Shown here piece after piece: positions 22,228 to 31,598 of a DNA stretch of 64,000 bases. The stretch's first letter is position 1. Each line of letters starts with the position of its first letter. The translations under genes and the position numbers were made by a program. Source of the stretch: Halobacillus massiliensis (lineage in GTDB: Bacteria > Bacillota > Bacilli > Bacillales > Halobacillaceae); NCBI RefSeq assembly GCF_900166625.1, contig NZ_LT800499.1, positions 2,632,357 through 2,696,356 on the forward strand, given 5' to 3'. The notes under the pieces are model-generated. The model saw nothing but the letters and a program-made list of their open reading frames with translations, did not search any database and was not told the DNA's origin.

Positions 22228-23418
22228 TTACATTGACATATTCTCAAACATTATGGCCATACCCTGTCCTCCTCCAGCACAAAGGGTCGCAATTCCAAGT
22301 TTATTCCCTCTTCTTTTCATTTCATGTATCAGTGTAACCGCAATTCTGGCACCGCTGGCACCTACTGGATGGCCAAGTGCTATAGCTCCTCCGTTTACAT
22401 TAACTCGATCAGGGTCTAAATGCAGCTCTCGTATTACAGCGAGAGACTGAGAAGCAAATGCTTCATTTAATTCAAATAAATCGATATCATCTATCGCCTT
22501 GTTTGTTTTCTTGAGCAGCTTTTTTACAGCAGGCACAGGGCCGATTCCCATTACTTCTGGGGAGACACCGGATGTGGCCCAATCAACAATACGAACAAGC
22601 GGATCCAGTCCCAGCTCTTGTGCTTTAGATTCTTTCATAATTGTCAGAGCTGCGGCACCGTCATTCCGCCCGCAGGCATTTCCTGCCGTAACTGTCCCAT
22701 TTTCTCTAAATACAGGCTTTAAACTTGCTAATTTTTCAAGGGTGGTTTCCGGACGGGGATGTTCATCAACAGTAAAAGTATAAGAATTCTTTTTATCTGT
22801 TATTTCTACCGGTAAGATTTCGTCTGAAAATCTTTCTTCTTTGATCGCCTCTGACGCTCGTCTTTGGCTTTCAAGGGCAAAAGCGTCTTGATCCTCCCTT
22901 GAAACTGAATAGCGCTCAGCTACATTTTCAGCTGTAGCTCCCATTCCTAGATTTTTTCCATAGATTTCTTTTGGCTGCTGACCTGCCTCTGAATTAGAAT
23001 CCACCAGTTCAGGTTTATCTCCGCCAAACCGTGAGTTTCTTAAATAGATAGGAGATCGGCTCATGCTTTCTGTCCCACCAGCTACGAGAATTTCTGCTTG
23101 ATTAAAGGCAATTTGCTGAACACTTGAAGCAATGGACTGCATACCCGAAGCACATAAGCGATTAATTGTAAAAGCTGGTGAGGCTTCAGGAATCCCCGCT
23201 CTTAATGCAGCCACTCTTGCCACATTCGAAGATTCCGTTGTCTGACGGACTTCTCCCATAATAACTTCGTCCGCCTGTTCCGGAGATAAGCCTGCTCTTT
23301 CAAGCGCCGCCTGTATAGCCATTGCAGCTAAATGGCCGGAAGAAAAGGTTTTTAATGAACCCCCGTAACGCCCAATTGGAGTTCTTACCGCACTAACAAT
23401 AACTGCTGATTCGTTCAT
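22228..23418 (-). CDS. Acetyl-CoA C-acyltransferase (thiolase)
   Basis: Thiolytic cleavage of 3-oxoacyl-CoA to acetyl-CoA and a shortened acyl-CoA, or the reverse; 396 residues. The nucleophile is Cys89 in N-R-L-C-A-S-G-M-Q, and the C-terminal G-H-P-V-G-A-S-G and T-L-C-A-G-G-G-Q-G hold the catalytic His and second Cys. The N-terminus V-S-A-V-R-T-P-I-G is classical. The start is ATG 23418 behind GAGGAGG; an upstream in-frame start lacks a ribosome site. It follows an acyl-CoA dehydrogenase gene and precedes two thioesterase genes in the sigma-54 operon. Hydratase and 3-hydroxyacyl-CoA dehydrogenase are absent from this operon and must come from elsewhere. Confidence 0.93.
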   Translation of the reverse strand: MNESAVIVSAVRTPIGRYGGSLKTFSSGHLAAMAIQAALERAGLSPEQADEVIMGEVRQTTESSNVARVAALRAGIPEASPAFTINRLCASGMQSIASSVQQIAFNQAEILVAGGTESMSRSPIYLRNSRFGGDKPELVDSNSEAGQQPKEIYGKNLGMGATAENVAERYSVSREDQDAFALESQRRASEAIKEERFSDEILPVEITDKKNSYTFTVDEHPRPETTLEKLASLKPVFRENGTVTAGNACGRNDGAAALTIMKESKAQELGLDPLVRIVDWATSGVSPEVMGIGPVPAVKKLLKKTNKAIDDIDLFELNEAFASQSLAVIRELHLDPDRVNVNGGAIALGHPVGASGARIAVTLIHEMKRRGNKLGIATLCAGGGQGMAIMFENMSM

Positions 23419-23437
23419 ATAAGCCCTCCTCAATCTA

Positions 23438-24586
23438 CTAGCTATATTCTTTTTTTAACTGATTGGAAATAATATTCTTTTGAATCTCTGAGGTTCCTTC
23501 ATAAATTCGTGTGATCCTCGCGTCACGGAAATACCTTTCAATTGGGTAGTCAGATATGTAGCCGATTCCACCATGGACTTGCACAGCTTTATCTGCCACA
23601 CGATTGTAAACTTCTGATCCATAAAGCTTAAGCATAGCTGCTTCTTTAATGACTTTCTTTCCTTGATCGACCATCCAGGCGATACGATAAGTAAACGACC
23701 TTAAAGCCTCCGTCTCCACTGCCATTTCAGCTACCATATGGGCGACGGCTTGATGATCGATAATAGGAACACCGAACTGCTCTCTTTCCTGAGTATATTC
23801 CATCGATAAATCCAAAAGTTTTTGACACGAACCGAGATTTCGTGCTGCAAGGCCGGCCCGGCCATTTGCCAGAATTTTTAATGCGTTAATATATCCTTCT
23901 CCTTCTTTTCCCAGCACATTTTCCTCAGGAACCTCACAATCTTCTAAAATAATCTCAGCAGATTGAGAGCCGTGCAGTCCCATTTTTGGTTCTACAGCGC
24001 CTACATGAAACCCTGGAAAATCTTTCTCAACTATAAAGGAAGTGATGCCCTTTGGACCTTTTTCAGGATCTGTAACGGCCATCACTGTAAATATATCCGC
24101 AACGGTTGCATTCGTAATATAGTGCTTTGTACCATTTAAAATATATTTATTCCCCTGCTTTATGGCAGTCGTTTTTAAATTCGTGGCATTGGAGCCGGCT
24201 GCAGGCTCAGTAAGTGCAAAAGCCCCGATAGAATCTCCAGAAGCTAATGTCGGGAGATATTTTTGTTTTTGCTCTTCATTTCCAAGCTCTACTATCCCCA
24301 CTGTACCAATCCCGGTATGGGCGCCGATTAACGTCGTATAGCCATTATGTGTCGCTCCTATTTCCTCATAAAGCGCACATTTCCCAACCATTCCGATGCC
24401 TAATCCGCCATATTTCTCTGGAACGCTGAGGCCGAACAGCCCCATCTCTTTAGACATCTGAATAATCCGTTCAGGGATCTTATCCTCTTTTTCTATGTCC
24501 ATCGCAGCAGCCTCTACTTCAGTCTGTATAAAATCCCGGACATTTTTCTTTAAAATCTGTATATCTTCATCTAATTGAAAGTCCAT
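23438..24586 (-). CDS. Acyl-CoA dehydrogenase (operon copy 2)
   Basis: FAD-dependent enzyme making trans-2-enoyl-CoA; 382 residues, the standard length. Seen are the flavin-contact segment [11 protein letters not shown] near residue 128, [10 protein letters not shown] near 155, and near the C-terminus Q-V-H-G-G-I-G-Y followed by the catalytic-base segment I-Y-E-G-T-S-E-I-Q. It is of the short-chain/branched-chain type. The ATG follows GGAGGAGGC. It is closely related to the first dehydrogenase of this operon (29288-30436), so one may act on a longer or branched substrate than the other. Confidence 0.93.
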   Translation of the reverse strand: MDFQLDEDIQILKKNVRDFIQTEVEAAAMDIEKEDKIPERIIQMSKEMGLFGLSVPEKYGGLGIGMVGKCALYEEIGATHNGYTTLIGAHTGIGTVGIVELGNEEQKQKYLPTLASGDSIGAFALTEPAAGSNATNLKTTAIKQGNKYILNGTKHYITNATVADIFTVMAVTDPEKGPKGITSFIVEKDFPGFHVGAVEPKMGLHGSQSAEIILEDCEVPEENVLGKEGEGYINALKILANGRAGLAARNLGSCQKLLDLSMEYTQEREQFGVPIIDHQAVAHMVAEMAVETEALRSFTYRIAWMVDQGKKVIKEAAMLKLYGSEVYNRVADKAVQVHGGIGYISDYPIERYFRDARITRIYEGTSEIQKNIISNQLKKEYS

Positions 24587-24613
24587 TCCGTAAGCCTCCT
24601 CCAGTTTTCTATA

Positions 24614-26215
24614 TCATTCCGTTGGTTTCTTTGCTTTTTCCGCTTCCACAAGTTTTCTTTTTAACAGCTTGCCAACTGTATTTCTTGGCAGCTCTTTCAT
24701 AATTTCAAACTGTTTTGGTACTTTGTATCTTGTCAGATTTCGATAACAGTGCCCTTTTAATTCTTCAATATCAACAGTACAATTTTCTTTTGGTACAACA
24801 AAAGCTTTTACGACTTCCCCTTGTCTGGCATCTGGAATTCCTACGACAGCTGATTCTTTTATATCAGGATACTCGTAGAGCACACTTTCGATTTCCTGGG
24901 GATAAATATTAAAACCGCCATTAATAATCATTTCTTTTTTACGGCCGACAATATAGAAATATCCGTCTTCGTCTACCATTGCTAAGTCACCTGTATACAA
25001 CCAGCCGTTTCTGATCGCATAGTTTGTTTCCTCTTCATTTCTCCAGTAGCCTCTCATGATCTGCGGTCCTTTTATGATCAGTTCACCGACACTGTTAGCC
25101 GGGAGTTCATTACATTCTTCATCAATAATTTTGCTTTCTGTACCAGGGAGCGGCAGACCAATGCTGCCAATTTTCCTAACACCGTTTGTTGGATTCCTAT
25201 GGGTAGAAGGAGAAGCCTCAGAAAGCCCAAATCCTTCACCAATTACCGCACCGGTTAGTCGTTCGAATTTTTTAATAACCTCTACAGGAAGCGGTGCTGA
25301 TCCGCTTGAACAAAATTTAAGGCAATGAAGCCCGTACTCCTCCACACTTGGAAAATTAACAAAAGCGTTGTACATTCTCGGAACCCCTGGAAAGAAAGTC
25401 GGCTGGTGCTGCTTAATTAGGTTTAAAACCTTTTCTACTTCGAAGGATGAAATCAATAGATTGGTGGCGCCGATGTAGATTCCTAGATTCATTGCGCTTG
25501 TCATGGCGTATACATGATACAGTGGAGTTGCTGTAAGAACCATCTCTTCGCCTTTTACCATTCTGTCCCCATACATAAGGTAGCTTTGAAGCACATTGGA
25601 TAAAAGGTTGAAATGGGTGAGCATCGCTCCCTTCATTTTTCCAGTAGTACCTCCCGTATACTGAATAACAGCGATGTCCTCCTTAGGATCACATGACATA
25701 ACTTTAGTGATTACAGGAAACTCACAGATGAGTTCGTTTAAATCCGACCCGGTTTCTCCTGCAATCATTATTTTGGACAACCCGCCAATATCTTTGACTT
25801 TATCTACAGCATCCAGACTCGATCGCTCTGTCACGATATAGTTCATGGAGGAATCACGGATAATCTGTAAAAGCTCTCTGGCTGTATACCTCGGATTTAT
25901 TTGGACAACAATTAGTCCGAGCCTCTGAGCTGCATAGTAAGATACTATGTAATCTGGATGATTGGATATCATTAAACCGATCCGTTCCCCCTTAATGAAC
26001 CCCATCGCATCCCACGCGCCGGCCAGACGGTCAACTTTTTCCTTTAATTGACTATAAGTAAGCGATTCATCTTTAAATATGACGGCTTTTCGACTGCCGT
26101 ATTGCAAAGCTGCGTTTTCCAGTAATGTATAGATCGGAAGCTCAGGAAACTGGGGATTTTCCTTCATTTCAAGAGTGAAGGCTTGAAACCATTTACGCTC
26201 TATTAAATGACTCAT
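24614..26215 (-). CDS. AMP-forming acyl-CoA synthetase
   Basis: Activates a carboxylic acid to acyl-CoA with ATP; 533 residues. The P-loop-like motif is Q-Y-T-G-G-T-T-G-K-M-K-G near residue 183, followed by G-F-G-L-S-E-A-S-P near 330, Y-T-G-D-L-A near 410, the hinge segment D-E-D-G-Y-F-Y-I-V-G-R-K-K-E-M-I and the C-terminal catalytic Lys in P-R-N-T-V-G-K-L-L. It resembles medium/long-chain ligases. The ATG follows GGGAGGAGAATCAA. It lies directly after the TRAP-TAXI transporter genes, so it probably activates the acid that the transporter imports. Confidence 0.93.
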   Translation of the reverse strand: MSHLIERKWFQAFTLEMKENPQFPELPIYTLLENAALQYGSRKAVIFKDESLTYSQLKEKVDRLAGAWDAMGFIKGERIGLMISNHPDYIVSYYAAQRLGLIVVQINPRYTARELLQIIRDSSMNYIVTERSSLDAVDKVKDIGGLSKIMIAGETGSDLNELICEFPVITKVMSCDPKEDIAVIQYTGGTTGKMKGAMLTHFNLLSNVLQSYLMYGDRMVKGEEMVLTATPLYHVYAMTSAMNLGIYIGATNLLISSFEVEKVLNLIKQHQPTFFPGVPRMYNAFVNFPSVEEYGLHCLKFCSSGSAPLPVEVIKKFERLTGAVIGEGFGLSEASPSTHRNPTNGVRKIGSIGLPLPGTESKIIDEECNELPANSVGELIIKGPQIMRGYWRNEEETNYAIRNGWLYTGDLAMVDEDGYFYIVGRKKEMIINGGFNIYPQEIESVLYEYPDIKESAVVGIPDARQGEVVKAFVVPKENCTVDIEELKGHCYRNLTRYKVPKQFEIMKELPRNTVGKLLKRKLVEAEKAKKPTE

Positions 26216-26256
26216 TTGATTCTCCTCCCGTCCAATGATTTCTATATTGCTTACGT

Positions 26257-27261
26257 TTATTCAAGAGTCCCGGCTTCTTCATAGTACTTCCTTGCCCCTG
26301 GGTGCAAGGTTTCCGGATCAATTCCATCTAGTGCCGTATCTACCGTAAAATGCTTAGCTCGCTCAGGTATTTGCTCTTCAAATACAGGAATATTATCCCA
26401 AAACAGTTTAGTAAGATTATAGACATAATCCTCATCCAAATCACTGCGCGCACTGAGCATAGTAACCATTGTATAGGTTGGTATTGGTTCACTTTGTTGT
26501 TTATATGTTTTGGCAGGAATTTCCCCTGAGGCAATACCTATTCCTTTCTCTTTAATACTCTCAAGTTTATCTTCATCAATCGGGATTATTTTTACAGGTT
26601 TCGTAATTTCAATTTCCTGCAGGGCGGGAATAAATGGTGCTCCCCCACCGACAAACACATCAATGTTATTATCTTTTAGCATCGAAGCTCCATCAGAATA
26701 GTTTCCATATGAAATTTCTCCGCCAGCTTCTGCAATAGCAGACTCATCAATTCCATATTCCTCCATCATGTTCCAAAAAGCCACAGGACCACCGCCGCCT
26801 TTTGGTCCAAGAAAGATATGCTTGTCTACAATATCTTCAATACGATTAATATCAGCATGATCTTCTGTAGTAGCAATTGTCTGATATACAGGGTAAAGGG
26901 CAGCTATCGAAGATATTTCTTTTAATGGCTTATCAAAACCGTCTCCCCCTTCTAATGCAGCTGGGAAATCAGAAGTGTAATTTAAACCTAATTGGATGTC
27001 CCCAATTTCAAGGGATTTCAAATTAGCAGTTGAACCTCCTTCGATTTGCGAAACATTTAATCCTGAAAAACCATCCATATAAACATCAAGCATAACCGTT
27101 GTAATTGGATACCAGCCAGACCCCATAGGGCCGCTTCCAATCTCCAGGAATTTGTCAGGTGCAGAAGGCTTGCCGGAATCATTTGAATTTGCTTCATTAT
27201 TTCCACATGCTGTTAACAGACATGTTAGGGAGATCACTATTAGAAGGGTTATTTTTCTCAT
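26257..27261 (-). CDS. TRAP transporter solute receptor, TAXI family (lipoprotein)
   Basis: Extracytoplasmic solute-binding protein of the TRAP-TAXI type; 334 residues. The signal peptide ends in the lipobox L-L-T-A-C near residue 18, followed by an Asn/Ser-rich linker. The TAXI pattern is visible in I-G-S-G-P-M-G-S-G-W-Y-P and E-G-G-S-T-A-N-L-K. The ATG at 27261 has AAGGTGG 8 bases upstream; the in-frame ATG four codons earlier lies within that region. It is encoded 22 bases after the fused permease. TAXI receptors with known ligands bind amino acids or related acids; here the neighbours suggest a monocarboxylate, which is inference. Confidence 0.92.
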   Translation of the reverse strand: MRKITLLIVISLTCLLTACGNNEANSNDSGKPSAPDKFLEIGSGPMGSGWYPITTVMLDVYMDGFSGLNVSQIEGGSTANLKSLEIGDIQLGLNYTSDFPAALEGGDGFDKPLKEISSIAALYPVYQTIATTEDHADINRIEDIVDKHIFLGPKGGGGPVAFWNMMEEYGIDESAIAEAGGEISYGNYSDGASMLKDNNIDVFVGGGAPFIPALQEIEITKPVKIIPIDEDKLESIKEKGIGIASGEIPAKTYKQQSEPIPTYTMVTMLSARSDLDEDYVYNLTKLFWDNIPVFEEQIPERAKHFTVDTALDGIDPETLHPGARKYYEEAGTLE

Positions 27262-27283
27262 CAACTCATCCACCTTTCAATTA

Positions 27284-29242
27284 TTATCCACTTACTTGCT
27301 TTGCATGTTGCGGTGTAATTTTTTTCGGCTTTCTCATAGTGATTATTAATCCAAGGGCTAAAATTAATCCAATGAGGTCTCCAGCAAATCCTGGGGTTAC
27401 CAGTAGGACAGCACTGATAAATAATAGAATTCTCCTCAATGGGCCAAGCTTTCCAAACAAATAATCTTCAAGAGCTCCAGCAAACAGCACACAGCTGATT
27501 AATGCACTTACAACAGCCAGGGAAATCCTTAAATTATCTCCGCCTTGTAAAAGCAATTCGGGATTATATACAAATATAAACGGTATAAAGAAACCACCCA
27601 TTCCTATTTTTATTGCATATAATGCCGTCTTCGTTGGATTTGATCCTGCTATTCCAGCTGTCGTATAAGCTGTAATGGCGACCGGAGGCGTTAATCCTGA
27701 TAAAACCCCGAAATAAAAGACAAACATATGAGCCGCTACCACGTTAACCCCAAGATCCATTAAAGCAGGTGCTCCTAAGACAGACAAAATGACATAGGCT
27801 GAGACCGTAGGCATGCCCATTCCCATAATAATAGAGGCTCCTGCAACTAGAATTAACAGCATTAATAATGATCCTCCGGCTACATCGATTACGAACCGCG
27901 AAAATGTAATCCCAAGTCCAGTTAATGAAACCGCACCTACGATAATGCCTGCTGTAGCACAGGCAGCAATTACTATTAACGCATTCCTTGCTCCATTTTC
28001 AAGAGCAGCTAAAATGTCCAGCAGATTCATTCTGGTAGCTTTGCGGATCCAGCTTAGAACCACTGTTGCCAAGATGGCATAAAATCCAGCTTTCATCGGA
28101 CTGTAACCATAAATCATCAGTCCAATAATCAAAAGAATAGGCAGAAATAGATAGCTTTGTTTTATGAGCACAGACTTAAGATCGGGCAGCTGTTCTTTAG
28201 GAATTCCAGCCATTTTTAACCGCTTAGCGTGAAAGTATACGACCATCCCTGCAATAAAGAAATATATAAGCGCTGGTATTAACGCAAATATAGCGATTTG
28301 AATATAAGGAAGACCGATTACTTCTGCCATAATAAAAACAGAAGCTCCCATAATAGGCGGCATAATCTGGCCGCCTTGTGATGCTACAGCTTCCACAGCT
28401 GCTGAAAACCGTTTGCTGTAGCCAAGTTTCTTCATCAGCGGAATTGTAAAGGATCCAGTAATTGCAGCATTGGCTGCACCGTTTCCAGTTATTGTAGCCA
28501 CCAGTGCACTTGATCCGACAGCTGACAATGCGGGACCACCGGTTTTATTACCGAAAAGACCAAACGCAAAGTCTGTAAAAAACTGACCGCCTCCTGATTT
28601 CATAAGAAATGATCCAAAGATAACGAAAAGAATCAGCACGGTGGAACTAACGTAAATAGGTTCACTAAAGATTCCCAGAGTACCGTTAAACATATGATCC
28701 ACCATTTTTTCATAGCGGGCCCCCGGATGTGCTAAAGCACCAGGAAAATATCTTCCTAGGAAAATATAAGCTATGAAGAACAGGCCGATTCCTGCCATGA
28801 GTATTCCGTTCGTCCTTCTGGTAGCTTCCAAAACCAGGGCTATGAAGATTGTTCCATAGATCACATCATTATTGCTTATATTCCCTTGTCTTCCTTGAAT
28901 GGCTTCTGCTCCAGAAATCATATAATAAGCAGTAATTATCGTTACAAGCACAATTGCCATGTCTATAACGCCAAATTTCCCTCCCTTTTTGAAAGGGAAT
29001 AATAGAAAAATTAGCAGTAATGCCCAAATCACGTGAATGCTCCTCTGTTCCCAGGACGGTAATGTACCAAATCCTGCGGTATACACGTGAAACAACGATA
29101 ACCCTATCGCCAGCAAGCTGACTATTAGAATAAAAATTCTCGAACCATTCCAGCGGCTTTTCCTTTCTTTCCAAAGCTGCTCAATAAATGCAGGCTTTTC
29201 TTTTACCGTTGTGTCTAGTTTTTCTACCGATTTTACAGCCAT
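27284..29242 (-). CDS. TRAP transporter permease, fused DctQM type (TAXI-associated)
   Basis: A 652-residue membrane protein with four N-terminal helices (small, DctQ-like part) fused to about twelve helices of the large DctM subunit, as normal for TAXI systems. Typical segments are G-N-G-A-A-N-A-A-I-T-G-S and M-G-M-G-M-P-T-V-S-A-Y near residue 480. It uses an ion gradient rather than ATP. The start is ATG 29242 behind GGAGGTGAT; an upstream ATG at 29287 would add 15 residues without a ribosome site and overlap the preceding stop region. It sits between an acyl-CoA dehydrogenase gene and the receptor gene in the sigma-54 operon. Confidence 0.93.
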   Translation of the reverse strand: MAVKSVEKLDTTVKEKPAFIEQLWKERKSRWNGSRIFILIVSLLAIGLSLFHVYTAGFGTLPSWEQRSIHVIWALLLIFLLFPFKKGGKFGVIDMAIVLVTIITAYYMISGAEAIQGRQGNISNNDVIYGTIFIALVLEATRRTNGILMAGIGLFFIAYIFLGRYFPGALAHPGARYEKMVDHMFNGTLGIFSEPIYVSSTVLILFVIFGSFLMKSGGGQFFTDFAFGLFGNKTGGPALSAVGSSALVATITGNGAANAAITGSFTIPLMKKLGYSKRFSAAVEAVASQGGQIMPPIMGASVFIMAEVIGLPYIQIAIFALIPALIYFFIAGMVVYFHAKRLKMAGIPKEQLPDLKSVLIKQSYLFLPILLIIGLMIYGYSPMKAGFYAILATVVLSWIRKATRMNLLDILAALENGARNALIVIAACATAGIIVGAVSLTGLGITFSRFVIDVAGGSLLMLLILVAGASIIMGMGMPTVSAYVILSVLGAPALMDLGVNVVAAHMFVFYFGVLSGLTPPVAITAYTTAGIAGSNPTKTALYAIKIGMGGFFIPFIFVYNPELLLQGGDNLRISLAVVSALISCVLFAGALEDYLFGKLGPLRRILLFISAVLLVTPGFAGDLIGLILALGLIITMRKPKKITPQHAKQVSG

Positions 29243-29287
29243 ACCGTCTATCACCTCCGATGATAACGCTTTCAAAATATTGGTCAA

Positions 29288-30436
29288 TTAGTTTTCTGCA
29301 AGGACTTTTCTAGCAATCAACAGCCGCTGAATTTCATTAGTGCCTTCATAGATCTTTGTTATTCTGGCATCGCGGTAAAATCTTTCTACCGGATATTCTG
29401 CGATATATCCTATGCCACCATGGATTTGTACGGCTTTATCTGCAACCTTATTAAATACTTCTGAAGCAAAGAGTTTAGCCATAGAAGCTTCCTTAATGAC
29501 TTTCTCCCCAGCATCAACCTTTTCAGCGGCCATCATTGTCAATGTTCTGGCTGCTTCCGTTTCCGTAGCCATATCTGCAAGCATCCACTGAATGGCCTGG
29601 TTTTCAGCAATCGGTTTCCCAAATTGGACACGTTCCTTCGCATAGCTGGCCGATAGTTCAATCAATTTATCACAAGACCCCACGGCACGGGCAGCTAATC
29701 CAATTCGACCTTCACCGAGAATACGCAGGGCATTGATATAACCCATCCCGACTTCTCCAATTACATTTTCTTCAGGAACTATACAATCTTCAAAAATAAC
29801 CTGAGCCGTGTATGAACCGCGAAGTCCCATTTTTTTATCTTTTTTACCAATAACCAGTCCTGGGAAATCCTTTTCAATTAAAAAAGCGGTAATCCCTCCT
29901 TTTGCTCCTTTTTCTCTATCTGTTAAGGCAAATACAGTAAACACGTCAGCAACAGGTGCGTTTGTAATAAAATGCTTTGTTCCATTTAAAACCCAGCTGC
30001 TGCCCCTTTTCTCAGCTTGTGTGGATAAATTCGTCGCATCTGATCCTGCACCTGGTTCAGAAAGTGCAAAAGCGGCAATTTTTTCACCAGAGGCCATGGA
30101 TGGAAGGTATTTTTGTTTCAGAAAGTCAGAAGCCAGCTTTACTAAACCCGTGCTCCCAATCCCTGTATGAGCACTGATCAAAGAGACAAATCCGTTATGC
30201 GTGCGGCCAAGCTGCTCAAGCACCATGGCTTTACTAACAGCATTTAATCCAATGCCCCCATACTCTTCTGGAATACTGATCCCAAACAGTCCCAACTCTT
30301 TAGCTTTTTCTACAAGATGCTGCGGTAAGGCATCTTCATCTTCAATCTGTTGGGCATAAGGCTCAACTTCTTTATCAGCAAAATTTTTAATCATTACTTT
30401 CATGGCTTGAATTTCATCTGTCATAGTTACTGACAC
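29288..30436 (-). CDS. Acyl-CoA dehydrogenase (operon copy 1, first gene after sigma-54 promoter)
   Basis: A 382-residue FAD-dependent acyl-CoA dehydrogenase, the same length as the paralog at 23438. Motifs: F-A-L-S-E-P-G-A-G-S-D, N-G-T-K-H-F-I-T-N-A, Q-I-H-G-G-I-G-Y and catalytic I-Y-E-G-T-N-E-I-Q. Start choice: GTG at 30436 with AAAGGGTG 6 bases before it; the longer frame from 30487 would begin upstream of the predicted transcript start of the sigma-54 promoter (about 30465). It is the first gene of an eight-gene operon. The exact chain length is not readable from sequence. Confidence 0.9.
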   Translation of the reverse strand: MSVTMTDEIQAMKVMIKNFADKEVEPYAQQIEDEDALPQHLVEKAKELGLFGISIPEEYGGIGLNAVSKAMVLEQLGRTHNGFVSLISAHTGIGSTGLVKLASDFLKQKYLPSMASGEKIAAFALSEPGAGSDATNLSTQAEKRGSSWVLNGTKHFITNAPVADVFTVFALTDREKGAKGGITAFLIEKDFPGLVIGKKDKKMGLRGSYTAQVIFEDCIVPEENVIGEVGMGYINALRILGEGRIGLAARAVGSCDKLIELSASYAKERVQFGKPIAENQAIQWMLADMATETEAARTLTMMAAEKVDAGEKVIKEASMAKLFASEVFNKVADKAVQIHGGIGYIAEYPVERFYRDARITKIYEGTNEIQRLLIARKVLAEN

Positions 30437-30475
30437 AATAAACACCCTTTCGTTAATTGTCTTCATTTTTATACA

Positions 30476-30492
30476 TGCAAATTCCATGCCAA
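30476..30492 (-). promoter_or_regulatory. Sigma-54 (SigL) -24/-12 promoter
   Basis: On the minus strand TTGGCATGGAATTTGCA: the GG and GC dinucleotides are exactly 10 bases apart, matching TGGCAC-N5-TTGC in all but one of the core positions. It lies 40 bases before the GTG of the acyl-CoA dehydrogenase gene, and a sigma-54 activator gene is upstream. Confidence 0.72.
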
Positions 30493-30521
30493 CTATAAGT
30501 GGCTTTATGTATAAAACGATA

Positions 30522-30548
30522 AAAAGCCCGCATGCGCAGGCTTTTTAA
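30522..30548. terminator. Terminator between activator operon and sigma-54 promoter
   Basis: Stem AAAAAGCC-GC / GC-GGCTTTTT with an ATGC loop. It ends the activator/ketopantoate reductase-like operon on the minus strand, leaving the next operon to its own sigma-54 promoter. Confidence 0.75.
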
Positions 30549-30662
30549 ATATTATAAAATTTCGAGTATTCTATTAAATTTATCGTTAGCTGGCGTATAA
30601 AAAATAAATCTTTAGTGAAAAATTCAAAAGTGAATCATTTACCCATAATCATAAGTCATTTT

Positions 30663-30677
30663 TGAATCAATGATTCA
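30663..30677. promoter_or_regulatory. Palindrome TGAATCA-A-TGATTCA, candidate activator site (UAS)
   Basis: A perfect 7+1+7 palindrome about 180 bases upstream of the sigma-54 promoter, the usual distance for an enhancer-binding protein. It overlaps the stop codon of the upstream gene. A related half-site (TGAATCA) lies nearby at about 30631. Confidence 0.5.
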
Positions 30678-31598
30678 TTTCTGAATTGAAGGGAAGGACT
30701 TTTCATTTATATAGTTTAATATACTGTATATGGATTGAAGAATCGGTGTGGAAATTCCAAGTTTCTTTCCCTCTTTAACAATATAACCACACATCGCCTC
30801 AACTTCCATTTTTTTACCGTTCAAGCGGTCCTGCAGCATAGAAGTCTGATGGGCTTTTGCATATCCCGCCCGGAAAAAGACTTCATTTATTGTTTTCTCC
30901 TTATCAAAGTTAAAACCTTTACTTATGGCTACCTCGACAGCTTCTAAGCAAATTTGTCGTGCCGTTTCATAAAGGTTTTGATCTTCTAAAATCTGTCCCA
31001 CCTTTGCCTGTGCGATGGCTGACAATGGATTAAAAGTAGCGTTCCACAGCAGCTTACTCCATTTTCGGTACAAAATATTTTCCGACCAGCCGGTTTCGAT
31101 ATCTGCCTGCTGAAATAAAGAGACAATTCCTTCAGAATGATGTTGATCTCCTAAGTCCCCGATTAAAAGCTTTACCCTCCCCTGCTGTCGAATCACACCC
31201 GGTTTCTCTATGGCAGCCTGTACATATGTCACTGCAGATAATAAACGGTTAAGTGAAAATACTTCTTGAAGAATCTCTTCATTTTCAACTCCGTTTTGCA
31301 TTGTCAATATTAAAGAATCTTTTTGAAGAGACTTCTTTAAAAGCTCAGCCATCTCTTTCGTATCATTGGATTTAACACAAAACAAGAGGAGTTCACAGGA
31401 ACTAAGATCATAAGGATTGTCTGTAAAATTAGTTTCTACATCAAACTCCTTAGTATCTCCCCTGATCACTAAACCATCTGCTTTCATAGTTCTTAAATGT
31501 TCACCTCTTGCTAGAAATGTTACCTCGTGACCCGCTTTTGCCAGAAGCCCTCCAAAATAGCACCCAACAGCTCCCGCACCCGCTATGCCAATTTTCAT
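30675..31598 (-). CDS. Ketopantoate reductase family (ApbA/PanE-like) dehydrogenase
   Basis: A 307-residue NADPH-dependent 2-oxoacid/2-hydroxyacid dehydrogenase of the PanE/ApbA family. It starts with I-G-I-A-G-A-G-A-V-G (GxGxxG), has V-K-S-N-D near residue 96, the catalytic Lys in W-S-K-L-L-W-N-A near 185 and N-x-x-S-A-I following it, and the helical C-terminal domain. The ATG overlaps the stop of the sigma-54 activator gene by 4 bases. Paralogs of PanE often act on other branched 2-oxo acids. With no panB or panC nearby, a role in the carboxylate pathway of the neighbouring operon is more likely than pantothenate synthesis. Confidence 0.85.
   Translation of the reverse strand: MKIGIAGAGAVGCYFGGLLAKAGHEVTFLARGEHLRTMKADGLVIRGDTKEFDVETNFTDNPYDLSSCELLLFCVKSNDTKEMAELLKKSLQKDSLILTMQNGVENEEILQEVFSLNRLLSAVTYVQAAIEKPGVIRQQGRVKLLIGDLGDQHHSEGIVSLFQQADIETGWSENILYRKWSKLLWNATFNPLSAIAQAKVGQILEDQNLYETARQICLEAVEVAISKGFNFDKEKTINEVFFRAGYAKAHQTSMLQDRLNGKKMEVEAMCGYIVKEGKKLGISTPILQSIYSILNYINEKSFPSIQK

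Noticed and set aside
30675-31598. Calling the gene panE of pantothenate synthesis
   Set aside because: No panB, panC or panD neighbours, and it is coupled to a sigma-54 activator; family membership alone does not fix the substrate.
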